A stretch of DNA of 64,000 nt from contig NC_019780.1 in the NCBI RefSeq assembly GCF_000317615.1, positions 2,997,840 to 3,061,839 on the forward strand, read 5' to 3'. Origin of the DNA: Dactylococcopsis salina PCC 8305 (GTDB taxonomy: Bacteria; Cyanobacteriota; Cyanobacteriia; Cyanobacteriales; Rubidibacteraceae). Below the pieces are notes generated by a model. The model saw nothing but the letters and a program-made list of their open reading frames with translations, made no database searches and was not told the origin of the DNA. Positions 8,259-17,215 of this stretch are shown here, in pieces (the first letter of the stretch is position 1; each line of letters begins with the position of its first letter). The position numbers and the translations under genes are program-made.

Positions 8259-8465
8259 GTGAGTGATCAAACTGATGAAGATAAAATGATTGAACGATTG
8301 ACCATTCATAAAAACTTGATTGGATGGGTCATCGAGCAATTAGAAGCAGAAGGAATTAAATGTGAAAGAACTACTGGCAACGATCCTAAAGGGGATATTC
8401 TCTATTTTAATCCAGAAGATGAGCGGAGAGTTAAAGAAATAGTCCGAGAAATTAATCAAAAGTAA
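8259..8465 (+). CDS. Hypothetical small protein (first of three)
   Basis: 68 aa from a GTG at 8259; the ATG at 8286 (MIERLTIHKNL) is an alternative start. Not recognised. It is charged and mixed alpha/beta, with the element GNDPKGDILYFNPEDERRVKEI. It is followed at 29 bp by a 60-aa gene and then by a 128-aa gene, all on the same strand, which suggests a small operon of unknown function. Confidence 0.5.
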   Translation: MSDQTDEDKMIERLTIHKNLIGWVIEQLEAEGIKCERTTGNDPKGDILYFNPEDERRVKEIVREINQK

Positions 8466-8493
8466 AACTTATGAAGTATGGAGAATTGAGGTT

Positions 8494-8676
8494 ATGCCGT
8501 ATATTGAAATTAAGGCTCGTAAACAAATTGGTTCAAAGCTGGCACAACAAATAATACTTAAAGGAGAAGTTAGTGCTGTTTTAACCACTGGCAAAATATT
8601 TAAGCCAGCTAAAAAATTATTTGATGAAGCTGGGATTGCTTGGGCAGAAAATATTGATGAAAAACAGTTTTTATAA
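8494..8676 (+). CDS. Hypothetical small protein (second of three)
   Basis: 60 aa, basic and hydrophobic (MPYIEIKARKQIGSKLAQQI, ending NIDEKQFL). Not recognised. It is placed 29 bp after the 68-aa gene and 23 bp before the 128-aa gene, and the sequence AGAGGAGATAAAGTA between the latter two is a good ribosome binding site for the third gene. Confidence 0.5.
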   Translation: MPYIEIKARKQIGSKLAQQIILKGEVSAVLTTGKIFKPAKKLFDEAGIAWAENIDEKQFL

Positions 8677-8699
8677 TCAAAAGTAGAGGAGATAAAGTA

Positions 8700-9086
8700 A
8701 TGACATTAGATATTGCATTTTATAAAGAAAATACTGTTCCTGAATCGGAAGTGATGATCGCGCTATCTCAAGAGTTATATGAAAACCTAATTAAATCAGA
8801 TTTTGTAGAAATTGGCAAAACTCTGAAAAAGACCATTAAAAGTGATGATGAAGAAGTAGAAATTGAAGTTATCGACTTAGATAAAGGAAAAATTACTAAT
8901 CGACAAAGGTTAATAGATTTTTTTAAGGAAGAAATTGTCGAGGAAACCAAAACAATGTTAGAAAAGTTAGGAGATTCTCCTTCAAAAGAAGAATACGATC
9001 AGTACAGTAGCAATCTCAGAAAATTGCATGAAATCCTAAAACACTTAGAAGATTCTCAATATCAATATCTGGCAAAAACTCCTTAA
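8700..9086 (+). CDS. Hypothetical acidic helical protein (third of three)
   Basis: 128 aa, very rich in Glu, Lys and Asp and predicted helical (KKTIKSDDEEVEIEVIDLD, then EEIVEETKTMLEKLG). The family is not recognised. A GGAG ribosome binding site precedes the ATG. It is probably cotranscribed with the two preceding genes. Confidence 0.55.
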   Translation: MTLDIAFYKENTVPESEVMIALSQELYENLIKSDFVEIGKTLKKTIKSDDEEVEIEVIDLDKGKITNRQRLIDFFKEEIVEETKTMLEKLGDSPSKEEYDQYSSNLRKLHEILKHLEDSQYQYLAKTP

Positions 9087-9468
9087 TCATTGTTTTGGTG
9101 AGCATTGCCATACTACATCAGGAATCACGCTATCAGTTGCTGAGAAAATGATAGCAGGCGCGATCGCGTGTGGTCATTTTACAATCCTTGACTATGGAAC
9201 GGTTGAACTCTTTACCTTCTTTCCGAGTGATGAACCTGATCAACGAGAGAATGAGTTTTTGAAATTTTTAGAAGAGTAGGGTGGGCAAGGCAAACCCTAC
9301 TAGAGGCTTTAGTAGGGTGGGCAAGGCAAACCCTACGACAATGTAGTCCTTCTCTTTTAAAGTGGTATTAGTTGGTCTGGAACAGGTGCTATCTTTGGTC
9401 AGTTAGCAGTTAGGATCAAGCGATCGGCGCTATAATTATACAGAGTATAACTAAAGGAGAGGTGATGA
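9087..9468. other. Gene remnant and short inverted repeats upstream of mazE
   Basis: Bases about 9111-9165 match part of the Uma2 gene at 11080-11130 (CATACTACATCAGGAATCAC), and a piece around 9172-9188 matches that gene's start region, so this is a deletion remnant of a Uma2 gene. From 9279 to 9340 the imperfect palindrome TAGGGTGGGCAAGGCAAACC occurs twice. The short plus-strand frame at 9148-9279 is a chimera and probably not a gene. Confidence 0.6.
9431..9450 (+). promoter_or_regulatory. Candidate promoter/operator of mazEF
   Basis: A TATAAT hexamer at 9431-9436 is followed at once by an inverted repeat TTATAC-AGA-GTATAA (9436-9450), ahead of the ribosome binding site AAGGAGAGG and the mazE start at 9469. 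AbrB/MazE-type antitoxins usually bind such palindromes to repress their own operon. No clear -35 was found. Confidence 0.45.
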
Positions 9469-9720
9469 ATGAAAATTCAGTTGAGAAAGTGGGGAAATAG
9501 TCTTGGCTTGAGAGTTCCGCAGAAAATTGCCCAAAAATATGGTCTGGATGAAAACTCGCTGGTGGAATTGACTGAAACTTCAGAAGGAATCATGATTCAG
9601 AAAAGAAATCGGGTTTCTAGTCTTGATGAATTACTATCTAGCATTCCTGATGATTTTGTATATCCCGAAGATATTAGAGAGTTTAACGAAAGTGGTTCTG
9701 TTGGCGAGGAACTAATCTAG
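9469..9720 (+). CDS. mazE: MazE/AbrB-type antitoxin
   Basis: 83 aa. The N-terminus MKIQLRKWGNSLGLRVPQKI is the swapped-hairpin AbrB/MazE DNA-binding motif, and the acidic C-terminus (SSIPDDFVYPEDIREFNES) is the usual toxin-binding tail. It lies 10 bp upstream of the MazF gene. It would neutralise the RNase and repress the operon, possibly through the palindrome just upstream. Confidence 0.85.
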   Translation: MKIQLRKWGNSLGLRVPQKIAQKYGLDENSLVELTETSEGIMIQKRNRVSSLDELLSSIPDDFVYPEDIREFNESGSVGEELI

Positions 9721-9730
9721 AGTGTAACTT

Positions 9731-10072
9731 ATGGATATCGAACGGGGGGAAGTGATTCGGGTTAATCTTAATCCGATTAGTGGTCGCGAACAATCGGGAA
9801 ATGCTCGTCCCTGTTTAGTTATCAGTCACACTCGGTATAATAAAGCTCGTAGCGGAATTGTCATTGTTACTCCGATTACGAGAACAGTTAAACCCGAAGT
9901 GAAAATTATGATTCCGATTCCAGAGGGGTTTCAGGTTCAGGGGTCAGTCATCGCAGAACAGGTGAGGTCACTTGACTTAAATACTCGTTGGTGGAAAACA
10001 ACAGGAGAAGTTTTACCCAAACCTTTTGTTGATGAAGTCGTGGAAACTTTAAATCTGATTATTGGAAGTTAA
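9731..10072 (+). CDS. mazF: MazF/PemK-type endoribonuclease toxin
   Basis: 113 aa. It starts MDIERGEVIRVNLNPISGREQ, contains NARPCLVISH (catalytic Arg region), then VIVTPITRT and the terminal EVVETLNLIIG, all typical of the PemK/MazF SH3-like barrel. It cleaves single-stranded RNA at short motifs. Full length with no disruption, and paired with MazE. Confidence 0.88.
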   Translation: MDIERGEVIRVNLNPISGREQSGNARPCLVISHTRYNKARSGIVIVTPITRTVKPEVKIMIPIPEGFQVQGSVIAEQVRSLDLNTRWWKTTGEVLPKPFVDEVVETLNLIIGS

Positions 10073-10344
10073 CGGTTAAGGAAACAATGGGCTTTGATTA
10101 CGAAACCTGGGAATCTATTCAGCAACATCGAGAATGGTTAGGGATATAGCAATCCCAAATGAATTGTAAATTAATCCCCCCTAACCCCCCAATGATCGGG
10201 GGGAACGGTTTATCAACTTTTTACAAATGAATTAGAACTGCTATATGTCAAATGGCTACTACTTCACAATATAATTTATGTTAGGTTTCCCGCTTACTAT
10301 TAGGTTCTGTCTGTTTGTAGTCCATTGAACCCACGTCAACTATT
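10073..10344. other. Intergenic region with G/C palindrome
   Basis: Contains the repeat CCCCCTAACCCCCCAATGAT near 10176-10203, of the same interspersed type as inside 5-oxoprolinase. A 20-codon frame at 10087 (MGFDYETWESIQQHREWLGI) has no recognisable homologue and may be a gene remnant. Nothing else was seen. Confidence 0.4.
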
Positions 10345-10668
10345 ATGGTTTACCAAACTCCAAAACAATCTACTCAACTGCAAAACATTTTACAAAAATT
10401 ACGAGCCTATCTTCCCGAAATAAAAGACCAATATCAAATTAAAACAATGGGTGTTTTTGGGTCTTATGTACGAGGTGAAGAAGATGATCATAGCGATATT
10501 GATGTTTTAGTCGAATTTAATCAGGATATTGAGTTTGGGTTGTTAACATTTTGTCATCTAGAAAATCAATTGAGTGAAAAGCTGGGTCGAAGAGTTGATT
10601 TAGTAACGAAAGATGGACTCAAACCGCGCTTAGGAGAAGATATCCTGAAGGAAGTTGTTTATTTATGA
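10345..10668 (+). CDS. Minimal nucleotidyltransferase (MNT), antitoxin-type
   Basis: 107 aa. It has the MNT signature GSYVRG (residues 39-44) followed by DID (D51, D53), the GSx10DxD motif. In intact MNT-HEPN modules this enzyme AMPylates the HEPN RNase toxin and silences it. Its stop overlaps the start of a HEPN-like frame (ATGA), but that partner is only 32 codons long. The MNT gene itself looks complete. Confidence 0.85.
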   Translation: MVYQTPKQSTQLQNILQKLRAYLPEIKDQYQIKTMGVFGSYVRGEEDDHSDIDVLVEFNQDIEFGLLTFCHLENQLSEKLGRRVDLVTKDGLKPRLGEDILKEVVYL

Positions 10669-10763
10669 GTAATCGCAAAGTAGAAGACTACTTACAAGAT
10701 ATCATTGATGCAATTAATGCCACTGAACAATTTATTCTTGGCTTTGACTTTACTACCTTTTAA
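10665..10763 (+). pseudogene. Truncated HEPN (DUF86) toxin gene
   Basis: Starts MSNRKVEDYLQDIIDAINAT in the 4-bp ATGA overlap typical of MNT-HEPN operons and continues to GFDFTTF before a stop. HEPN toxins of this type are about 110 aa, so three quarters are missing, including the Rx4-6H active site. The break coincides with the 3' end of the convergent Uma2 gene, whose stop overlaps by a few bases, so a recombination or insertion event probably cut it off. Confidence 0.7.
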
Positions 10764-11320
10764 ATAAATAACTCTCTAACAACACAACTAAATTCAGGTA
10801 AGAGGGGACTGGTTAAGGTATCTTTTGGAAGTAGGGTAACAGTTAATTCTAAAACGGCTTGTTCGCGCCGATAAATTTTAATTTGTTGTTGCTGATAATC
10901 TAAAATCCAGTATTCTTGTACCCCTTGGCTGGAGTAGAGTTTTCGTTTTAATTCTAGATCGCGCTGTTTATCTTTCGCCCCTTTGGATAACACTTCTATT
11001 ACTAATTCTGGTGCGTCTGTTAGGTGTCCAGACTGATCTAAGCATTCTTCTAAACGCTGGTTACTCGCCCATACTACATCAGGAATCACACTATCAGTTG
11101 CTGAGAAAATGATACCAGGCGCAACGGCACTGCGACCTAAACCTGTTTTCCGTGACCAATCTTTCAGCACAGAATAAACATTCCCTGAAACTTCTTGATG
11201 TTTCCAGTGAGGCGCACGAGTCACAAAAAGTTCTCCATTAATGATTTCATAGCGTTTCCCATCTTCTGGAAACAGTTCTAAGTCGGCAACATTCCAGACT
11301 ATTCCCTCGCTTGTTATCAT
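10760..11320 (-). CDS. Uma2 family endonuclease (DUF820)
   Basis: 186 aa, normal size. The family features are present: YEIINGELFVTRAPHWKHQ near the start, SVIPDVVWASNQR, PELVIEVLSKGAKDKQRDLELK (the restriction-like acidic/ELV core), and GVQEYWILDYQQQQIKIYR. These PD-(D/E)XK-like proteins are very abundant in cyanobacteria and their biological role is unclear. Its 3' end overlaps the truncated HEPN frame. Broken relatives occur at 9111-9188, 17216-17503 and 61477-61951. Confidence 0.85.
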   Translation of the reverse strand: MITSEGIVWNVADLELFPEDGKRYEIINGELFVTRAPHWKHQEVSGNVYSVLKDWSRKTGLGRSAVAPGIIFSATDSVIPDVVWASNQRLEECLDQSGHLTDAPELVIEVLSKGAKDKQRDLELKRKLYSSQGVQEYWILDYQQQQIKIYRREQAVLELTVTLLPKDTLTSPLLPEFSCVVRELFI

Positions 11321-11733
11321 TTTACAATCCTTGACTCATGCTTCTTTTAATCATTTTAACTTTGCCGTGCCAACGTCTAATATCAAGTTCGGGGAATTGC
11401 TTATGATTGGTGTTGGGTTTTGCTTCGCTCGTTTCAGTGATCAGTGACCAGTGATCACTGACCAATGATCAGTGAATTAATAATCTAAGTAGTCAATTTG
11501 TAGCACTAATTGTTCACGCATGGTATTAGTAATTAAGTTGGAAAACTACTGGTCACTGGTCACTGCTTAACTGGTCACTGATTGGTGTTGGGTTTCGCTT
11601 CGCTTCACCCAACCTACTTTCTTGGTGTTGGGTTTTGCTTGGCTCTATCCAACCTACTTTTTGTTATTGATTAAGCGAACCTGATCTAAAGCATCGTAGG
11701 ATAGAAGAATAAGGAATCTATTGGTAAGGCGTA
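11321..11733. repeat. Intergenic interspersed repeats
   Basis: No gene was seen. Contains several copies of a CAGTGACCAGTGATCACTGA-type palindromic sequence (11440-11475 and 11548-11582) and two GGTGTTGGGTTTCGCTT / CACCCAACCTACTTT repeats (11583-11665). Both kinds recur elsewhere in the window. Confidence 0.7.
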
Positions 11734-12387
11734 ATGAGTGAAACCTTAAAAAATGTTGCTGAGTTACGGCGGAATTACACCCGTGCGGGTTTAAATGAAA
11801 CGGAGGCTGATCCTAATCCGTTTCGACAGTTTCAAGTTTGGTTTGAGCAAGCACTATCTGCTGAACTACCGGAACCAAATGCGATGACTCTCGCCACCGC
11901 AACACCAGATGGTAAACCTTCAGCGCGAATCGTTCTCCTCAAAGGATTCGATGAGAAGGGTTTTGTTTTTTATACGAACTACAATAGTCGCAAGGGAGAA
12001 CAACTGGCAAACAATTCTTATGCAGCGTTAGTGTTTTGGTGGGCGGAGTTGGAACGTCAGGTGCGTTTAGAAGGACAAGTGGAAAAGGTATCCACTGAGG
12101 AATCTACTGCTTATTTTGAGAGTCGCCCTTTTGGATCAAGATTAGGTGCCTGGGCTTCTCCTCAAAGTCAGGTGATTGCTTCTCGTACTGTTTTGGAAGA
12201 GAAGTTGGCAGCATTGGAACAACAGTATCAACAGGAAACTGTGCCGAAACCAGCGCATTGGGGTGGTTATTGTTTGAAACCAACGGAATTTGAGTTTTGG
12301 CAGGGAAGACCGAATCGCCTACATGACCGTTTGCGCTATCGTCAACAGGAGGATGAAGGTTGGATTCGGGAAAGATTAGCTCCCTAA
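11734..12387 (+). CDS. pdxH: Pyridoxamine 5'-phosphate oxidase
   Basis: 217 aa, the usual length. It has the FMN-binding and catalytic stretches [20 protein letters not shown] (residues about 51-70), [17 protein letters not shown]...ERQVRLEG, and the C-terminal [11 protein letters not shown] signature. It oxidises pyridoxine- or pyridoxamine-5'-phosphate to pyridoxal phosphate with oxygen, in the cytosol. It stands alone, about 80 bp ahead of the siroheme pair. Confidence 0.95.
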   Translation: MSETLKNVAELRRNYTRAGLNETEADPNPFRQFQVWFEQALSAELPEPNAMTLATATPDGKPSARIVLLKGFDEKGFVFYTNYNSRKGEQLANNSYAALVFWWAELERQVRLEGQVEKVSTEESTAYFESRPFGSRLGAWASPQSQVIASRTVLEEKLAALEQQYQQETVPKPAHWGGYCLKPTEFEFWQGRPNRLHDRLRYRQQEDEGWIRERLAP

Positions 12388-12468
12388 TCGGTAAACATGA
12401 TACAAAAGACTGGGAGTGGAAGGGTTATGATGGAATTAGATGTTAAGTTTAGTTGCATTTGATAGCAA

Positions 12469-13245
12469 TTGTTAGAAAAAACTGCTTATTTACTGGTTTA
12501 TCACGGAAGCCGTGACCCACGTCCTCAACAGGAAATGGCTTGGTTAGGTGCGGCAGTGCAAGACAAGCTGGCGGCGCGATCGATGCGGGTGAGGCAAAAT
12601 TCCGAACGCACTGCTGTGTTGACGAAACCCCCAAAACCCCTGGTTTATACGGCAGCGTTGGAGTTAGCTCCTTTGTCTCTCGAAGAGACGATCGCGCAAT
12701 TAGCGCCGCAATTGGAGGCAGATGGAATTAACCACTTACAAATTATACCGTTGTTTTTGTTACCTGGGGTTCACGTGCGAGAAGATATCCCCGCAGCGGT
12801 GGCAAATGCAAAGCTGATGGTAGGGGAAGCGGTGGCGATGACCATTTCCCCATACTTGGGAGAATCGCCTCTTTTAGGGCAAAAACTAGAGGCTTCTTTC
12901 TCGGACGATCGCAAACCATCCGCTAAAATAATAATTTCACACGGGAGTCGGCGATCGGGTGGCAATGCCACGATCGAGGCTTTGGGAAAACAATTGGGAG
13001 TCAATACGGCTTACTGGTCAGTTTCTCCCACGCTTTCTGAGACAGTCAAAGTTTTGATTGAAAAAGGGGAATCAAACATCGAGATCATTCCCTATTTCCT
13101 CTTTCCTGGAGGGATTACTGATGCGATCGCGCAACAAGTCCAATCCTTAGAAAGTGAGTTTCCTACAGTGGAATTTAAGCTCGGAAACCCCTTATCCAGT
13201 CGCCTCTCCCTTACTGATCTAATCATTAACGAAATTACTCTATGA
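12469..13245 (+). CDS. Sirohydrochlorin chelatase family protein (CbiX-like)
   Basis: 258 aa from a TTG at 12469; no ATG or GTG is available before the conserved YLLVYHGSRDPRPQQEM. Two half-domains are visible, the second starting near IIISHGSRRSGGNATIEAL, each carrying the His used in metal chelation. The family inserts Fe2+ or Co2+ into sirohydrochlorin. Its stop overlaps the cobA start by 4 bp (ATGA), so the two are translationally coupled in siroheme synthesis. Confidence 0.85.
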   Translation: MLEKTAYLLVYHGSRDPRPQQEMAWLGAAVQDKLAARSMRVRQNSERTAVLTKPPKPLVYTAALELAPLSLEETIAQLAPQLEADGINHLQIIPLFLLPGVHVREDIPAAVANAKLMVGEAVAMTISPYLGESPLLGQKLEASFSDDRKPSAKIIISHGSRRSGGNATIEALGKQLGVNTAYWSVSPTLSETVKVLIEKGESNIEIIPYFLFPGGITDAIAQQVQSLESEFPTVEFKLGNPLSSRLSLTDLIINEITL

Positions 13246-14009
13246 CCCATCAAAATCCCCTTGGTAAAGTCTATTTAGTTGGCGCTGGCCCCGGTGATCC
13301 TGGATTATTCACATTAAAAGGAAAAACCTTACTCGAACACGCTGATGTTGTGGTTTATGATGCTTTAGTAAGTGATGCTATCCTGGCCATGATTAATCCT
13401 GAAGCAGAAAAAATCAACGCGGGAAAACGGCGGGGACGACATTCCAGGTTACAAGGGGAAACGACTCAATTACTCGTCGAAAAAGCACAAAACAGCGCGA
13501 TCGTGGTGCGCTTAAAAGGGGGTGATCCCTTCGTCTTTGGTCGCGGTGGTGAAGAAATGGGAGACCTAGTCGCTGCCAGTGTTCCAGTGGAAGTTGTGCC
13601 AGGGATTACCGCAGGAATTGCCGCCCCAGCTTATGCGGGAATCCCTCTGACTCACCGCAATCTCAGTTCTTCAGTTACATTTGTGACGGGACATGAAGCA
13701 GTAGGAAAATATCGTCCGCAAGTCAATTGGCGCGCGATCGCGCACGGATCAGAAACTATTGTCATCTATATGGGCGTTCATAACTTAGATCACATTATTC
13801 AAGAACTCAAAAGCGCAGGCTTAAGTGGTGAAACCTCGATCGCGCTGGTGAGATGGGGAACTTGTCCCGAACAACAAGAGTTAATTGGCTCTTTGGACAC
13901 AATCATCGAACAGATGAACCAAGAAAACTTTACAGCGCCTGCAGTAGCAGTAATTGGGGGAGTCGTCAACCTTCATTCTCTCCTCAATCATTGTCGCCCT
14001 CTCCTCGTT

Positions 14010-14015
<6 letters not shown>
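13242..14015 (+). CDS. cobA: Uroporphyrinogen-III C-methyltransferase
   Basis: 257 aa. Typical SAM-methyltransferase motifs: VYLVGAGPGDPGLFTLKG at the start, VRLKGGDPFVFGRGGEE near 85-101, VEVVPGITAGIAAPAY, PLTHR. It converts uroporphyrinogen III to precorrin-2, the substrate leading to the chelatase coded just upstream. The TAG stop (14013-14015) lies inside the first bases of a MITE-like element (TTAGGGCTTGCTGAA), so the element has settled exactly at the gene end. Confidence 0.95.
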
Positions 14016-14356
<341 letters not shown>

Positions 14357-14376
14357 GAGTTTGCTCTAAACATTAG

Positions 14377-15801
14377 TTAAATGATATTTGATTTTTTCGA
14401 GTCAATTTGAGGATAATAACTAGCAACCAGCGCAACCATTAACCACCATAAAGTCTGAATTTCTGGACGATACCAAACGGTATCTACTAAACCATGGGTT
14501 AACATTCCTATGATGGCAGAAATTGCGCCGATGACCCAAAATCCTTCGGGACGATTTAAGTTTCGTAATCTAGTGATTTTCTGCCAACAATGATAACTAA
14601 TTGTTACTAACAATCCCAAAAATGTGGTGAAACCAACGATTCCCATTTCCACTAGATGTTCTAAATAGATAGAATAAGCACTGAGGGCGGTATAATTGGG
14701 ACGTTGGTAGAGGGGATAAATGGCATTAAACGCCGAATGTCCAGGACCAATTCCCAGCCAAGGTCGATCGCGAATCATTTCAAAAACCGCAGCCCAAACG
14801 GTCATGCGGAAATTATTACTACTATCCTCTCGCCCTGCAAAAATACTCATCACTCGTAATCTTAAAGGTTCAACAAACGTAATCGCAGCTAACAACAAGC
14901 CAGCAAAAAAAGTAAACACAAGTGGTAACAACCAAACTCGCCAAAACGGCGGTAAACTCTCACGATACCAATAATAAAGGAGTAAGAAATAAACTGTTAA
15001 TAACCCGACTAAGGCAATCCAACCGCCACGAGAATCCGTCGCATATAAACAATAAGTATTCACCAATAAAGCAGTTAATGCAACTCCTTTTTGTAACCAA
15101 GTACGCCAAACCCAAAGCGCTGAAATAGAAAGACTAATGGCGCTGAGTAAATAGCCAGCGAGGAGATTGGGATTTCCCAGATAACTATAAGCGCGAGTCG
15201 CTTCCGCTAACTCTGACTCAGGATCATTCCAAGTGGCGAGTTGTTCCACGCCAAATATTTCTTGACGAATCCCATAGACACTAATCACTAGGGAAACTAA
15301 AAGATACAGCGCGATCGTCCAATTGCGAAGAGAAGGCGATCTTAAAACCCGTGCTGAAAGTGCAAACCAGAAGAGATAGAGAGTGAGTTTAACCCAACCG
15401 CTTAAGGCTTCTGCTTTCACAGGAGAAAACGCCACAGCAACCGTTGCGATTCCCCAATATAGCAACACTAACAGATGAACGGGTGTTATTCCGATTAAAT
15501 CTCGATCGGAGAGGGTTAAAAGCATCCAATAGCCAGCCCCAGCAACCAGTAAAACGCCTACCAGCGACGAAGAAACAAACGGGGCTAAACTCAACACTAA
15601 TCCTATTAAAACCATCCCAATCGGTTCAGCCCACTGTAAGAGATAACTTCCCTCACGCCAAGGGGAAAACAAACCGACCAACCGATAGATAAAACTTCCC
15701 CCACGCCAACGGGAGAAGTAAAACTGAGAACTTGTTTTTTCTGAAGTCATAAGTTTTTTGTCAAAGTCACTCACCGAGTTGAAGACCATCATAGAGGTCA
15801 C
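14377..15801 (-). CDS. ictB: IctB-type membrane protein (O-antigen ligase/Wzy superfamily)
   Basis: 474 aa with about 10-12 hydrophobic segments. It matches the cyanobacterial IctB pattern: LLVLLYWGIATVAVAFSPVK, VYGIRQEIFGVEQLATW, YSYLGNPNLLAGYL, GREDSSNNFR and RPWLGIGPGHSAFN (the Wzy_C loop). IctB was named for inorganic carbon accumulation, but its real function is uncertain and the fold is that of O-antigen ligases. The ATG at 15801 is used, but an internal Met could be the true start. Confidence 0.85.
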   Translation of the reverse strand: MTSMMVFNSVSDFDKKLMTSEKTSSQFYFSRWRGGSFIYRLVGLFSPWREGSYLLQWAEPIGMVLIGLVLSLAPFVSSSLVGVLLVAGAGYWMLLTLSDRDLIGITPVHLLVLLYWGIATVAVAFSPVKAEALSGWVKLTLYLFWFALSARVLRSPSLRNWTIALYLLVSLVISVYGIRQEIFGVEQLATWNDPESELAEATRAYSYLGNPNLLAGYLLSAISLSISALWVWRTWLQKGVALTALLVNTYCLYATDSRGGWIALVGLLTVYFLLLYYWYRESLPPFWRVWLLPLVFTFFAGLLLAAITFVEPLRLRVMSIFAGREDSSNNFRMTVWAAVFEMIRDRPWLGIGPGHSAFNAIYPLYQRPNYTALSAYSIYLEHLVEMGIVGFTTFLGLLVTISYHCWQKITRLRNLNRPEGFWVIGAISAIIGMLTHGLVDTVWYRPEIQTLWWLMVALVASYYPQIDSKKSNII

Positions 15802-15834
15802 TCAACCTGATTTCAACGGGAAGAGATGAGGAAG

Positions 15835-15996
15835 TGACATCCTCCCTCGACAAATCAAAACAACGACCGCGCTCAGTTACCGATTATGTCGAGGGCTTCC
15901 TAGTTACTCCCATTTCTGGGATTCCACCACTTATCTAGACAGAGTGTCCCCTGAGCTTAGTCGAAGGGCGAACTCTATCCCCGACAGCCCGATTGC
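15835..15996 (-). ncRNA. Putative right end / omega RNA region of TnpB element
   Basis: About 160 bp downstream of the tnpB stop. It contains an inverted repeat CCCTCGACA ... TGTCGAGGG (about 15844-15894) with a 33-nt loop. In IS200/IS605 and IS1341-type elements this position holds the guide (omega) RNA and the right end. No experimental or covariance evidence is available here, so the limits are a guess. Confidence 0.4.
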
Positions 15997-17199
15997 CTAG
16001 GCAGTTTCCTTTCCCACAAGCCCTGCGGTACTAATTTTTTCTATCCCTCGATTTCTTAACACGCTTGCCGCTGCCACATCTCTGTCCGCTTCATAGCTAC
16101 ATTCAGGGCAACTGTGAACTCTAACGCTCAAATCTTTTTTCACATGAACACCACAATTCGGACAAGTTTGACTTGATCCCCTCGCATCAACAACACTGAA
16201 ATACTTTCTACGTTTCCAACAGACTTGTTGAGTAATGGTTCGGAATTGTCCAAAACCACCATCCAACATTTCTTTTCCAAGCATTCCTTTCGCTGTAATG
16301 CGGTAATCTAAATCTTCTAAGAAGATCATGTCACCAGCATCGCACAAAGCGTGAGCTTGTTTATAGTGGAAATCTTTTCGAGTGTTACTAATTTTGTGGT
16401 GCATTCTCGCCACCTTGATGCGTTGTTTCTCGTAATTCTTTGACCGCTTTTGTTTTCTAGAAAGTCGGCGTTGCAGTAATCCCAACTTGCTTTGCATTTT
16501 CTTAAAAAACTTCGGCGGTTTGACGAGAACCCCATCACTGGTTGCTAAAAATTTCTCTAACCCAATGTCAACTCCTAAAGCGTGACCATGAGGTTGTGGT
16601 TCAGGAACATTAACATCTAATTGAATACAAACTGAAACATACCATCGGTCTGCTTTTCTGATGACTCGAACTTGCTTAACTTTGAATCCATCAGGAATTG
16701 GACGGTGAACATTGATTCTAACTTTCCCAATTTTTGGTAAGTCAATTTGCCAAATCCCCCCTTCTTTTCCCACCTTACGAAGGGGGGTTAGGGGGGATTC
16801 TTTAAACTGCGGAAAAAGAATTGACTTAAATTGTCCAAACTTTTTGAATCTAGGAAAACCATATCCTCTTTCTCGAAAAAAGTCCCATGCTCGATGTAAC
16901 TGCTTAATGGTTTGTTGTAGAACTTGAGAAGGGACTTCTTTTAATCTAGTCCATTCCTTTTTCGCTTTTGGGAGTTGATTAAGCTGATTTAACTCACTAG
17001 GAAATTTAGCATCAGCAGGAATGATATATTCCGAAACTAAACTGCATCGGTCAATGGGACACTTTCTACTATTACACCAATCTTTAATCTCTCGAAGAGC
17101 GTAATTGTATGCACTTCGACAAACTTCCATGATCTCAAGAAGTTTTTCTTCTTGAGATTGATCGGGATAGATTCGGTACTGGTAGTTGAAAGTTAGCAT
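15997..17199 (-). CDS. tnpB: TnpB RNA-guided nuclease (IS200/IS605-type, OrfB)
   Basis: 400 aa. RuvC-like acidic residues are present (Asp in ALGVDIGLEKFLA, Glu in IFLEDLDYR, Asp in DRDVAAASVLRNRG). The zinc ribbon has its four Cys (CPNCG ... CPECS). TnpB proteins are omega-RNA-guided DNA nucleases that help the element persist. No tnpA is present, so it is a solo element. Residues about 134-149 (SPLTPLRKVGKEGG) are encoded by a G/C intergenic-type repeat inserted in frame (16751-16800). The element appears to have landed in a Uma2 gene (17216-17503). Confidence 0.9.
   Translation of the reverse strand: MLTFNYQYRIYPDQSQEEKLLEIMEVCRSAYNYALREIKDWCNSRKCPIDRCSLVSEYIIPADAKFPSELNQLNQLPKAKKEWTRLKEVPSQVLQQTIKQLHRAWDFFRERGYGFPRFKKFGQFKSILFPQFKESPLTPLRKVGKEGGIWQIDLPKIGKVRINVHRPIPDGFKVKQVRVIRKADRWYVSVCIQLDVNVPEPQPHGHALGVDIGLEKFLATSDGVLVKPPKFFKKMQSKLGLLQRRLSRKQKRSKNYEKQRIKVARMHHKISNTRKDFHYKQAHALCDAGDMIFLEDLDYRITAKGMLGKEMLDGGFGQFRTITQQVCWKRRKYFSVVDARGSSQTCPNCGVHVKKDLSVRVHSCPECSYEADRDVAAASVLRNRGIEKISTAGLVGKETA
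16751..16800 (-). repeat. Palindromic G/C repeat inserted in frame in tnpB
   Basis: The stretch with AATCCCCCCTTC at one end and AAGGGGGGTTAGGGGGGATT at the other can fold back on itself. It resembles the short repeats at 8163-8192 and 10176-10203. It adds about 16 residues to TnpB between the N-terminal domain and the RuvC part, without breaking the frame. Confidence 0.75.
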
Positions 17200-17215
17200 T
17201 GACTTGATTAGTCGT

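Noticed and set aside
9148-9279. Short plus-strand frame upstream of mazE
   Set aside because: It joins an antisense Uma2 remnant to unrelated sequence; no support as a gene.
10087-10149. 20-codon frame MGFDYETWESIQQHREWLGI
   Set aside because: Too short and without recognised relatives; possibly a remnant, so not called as a gene.
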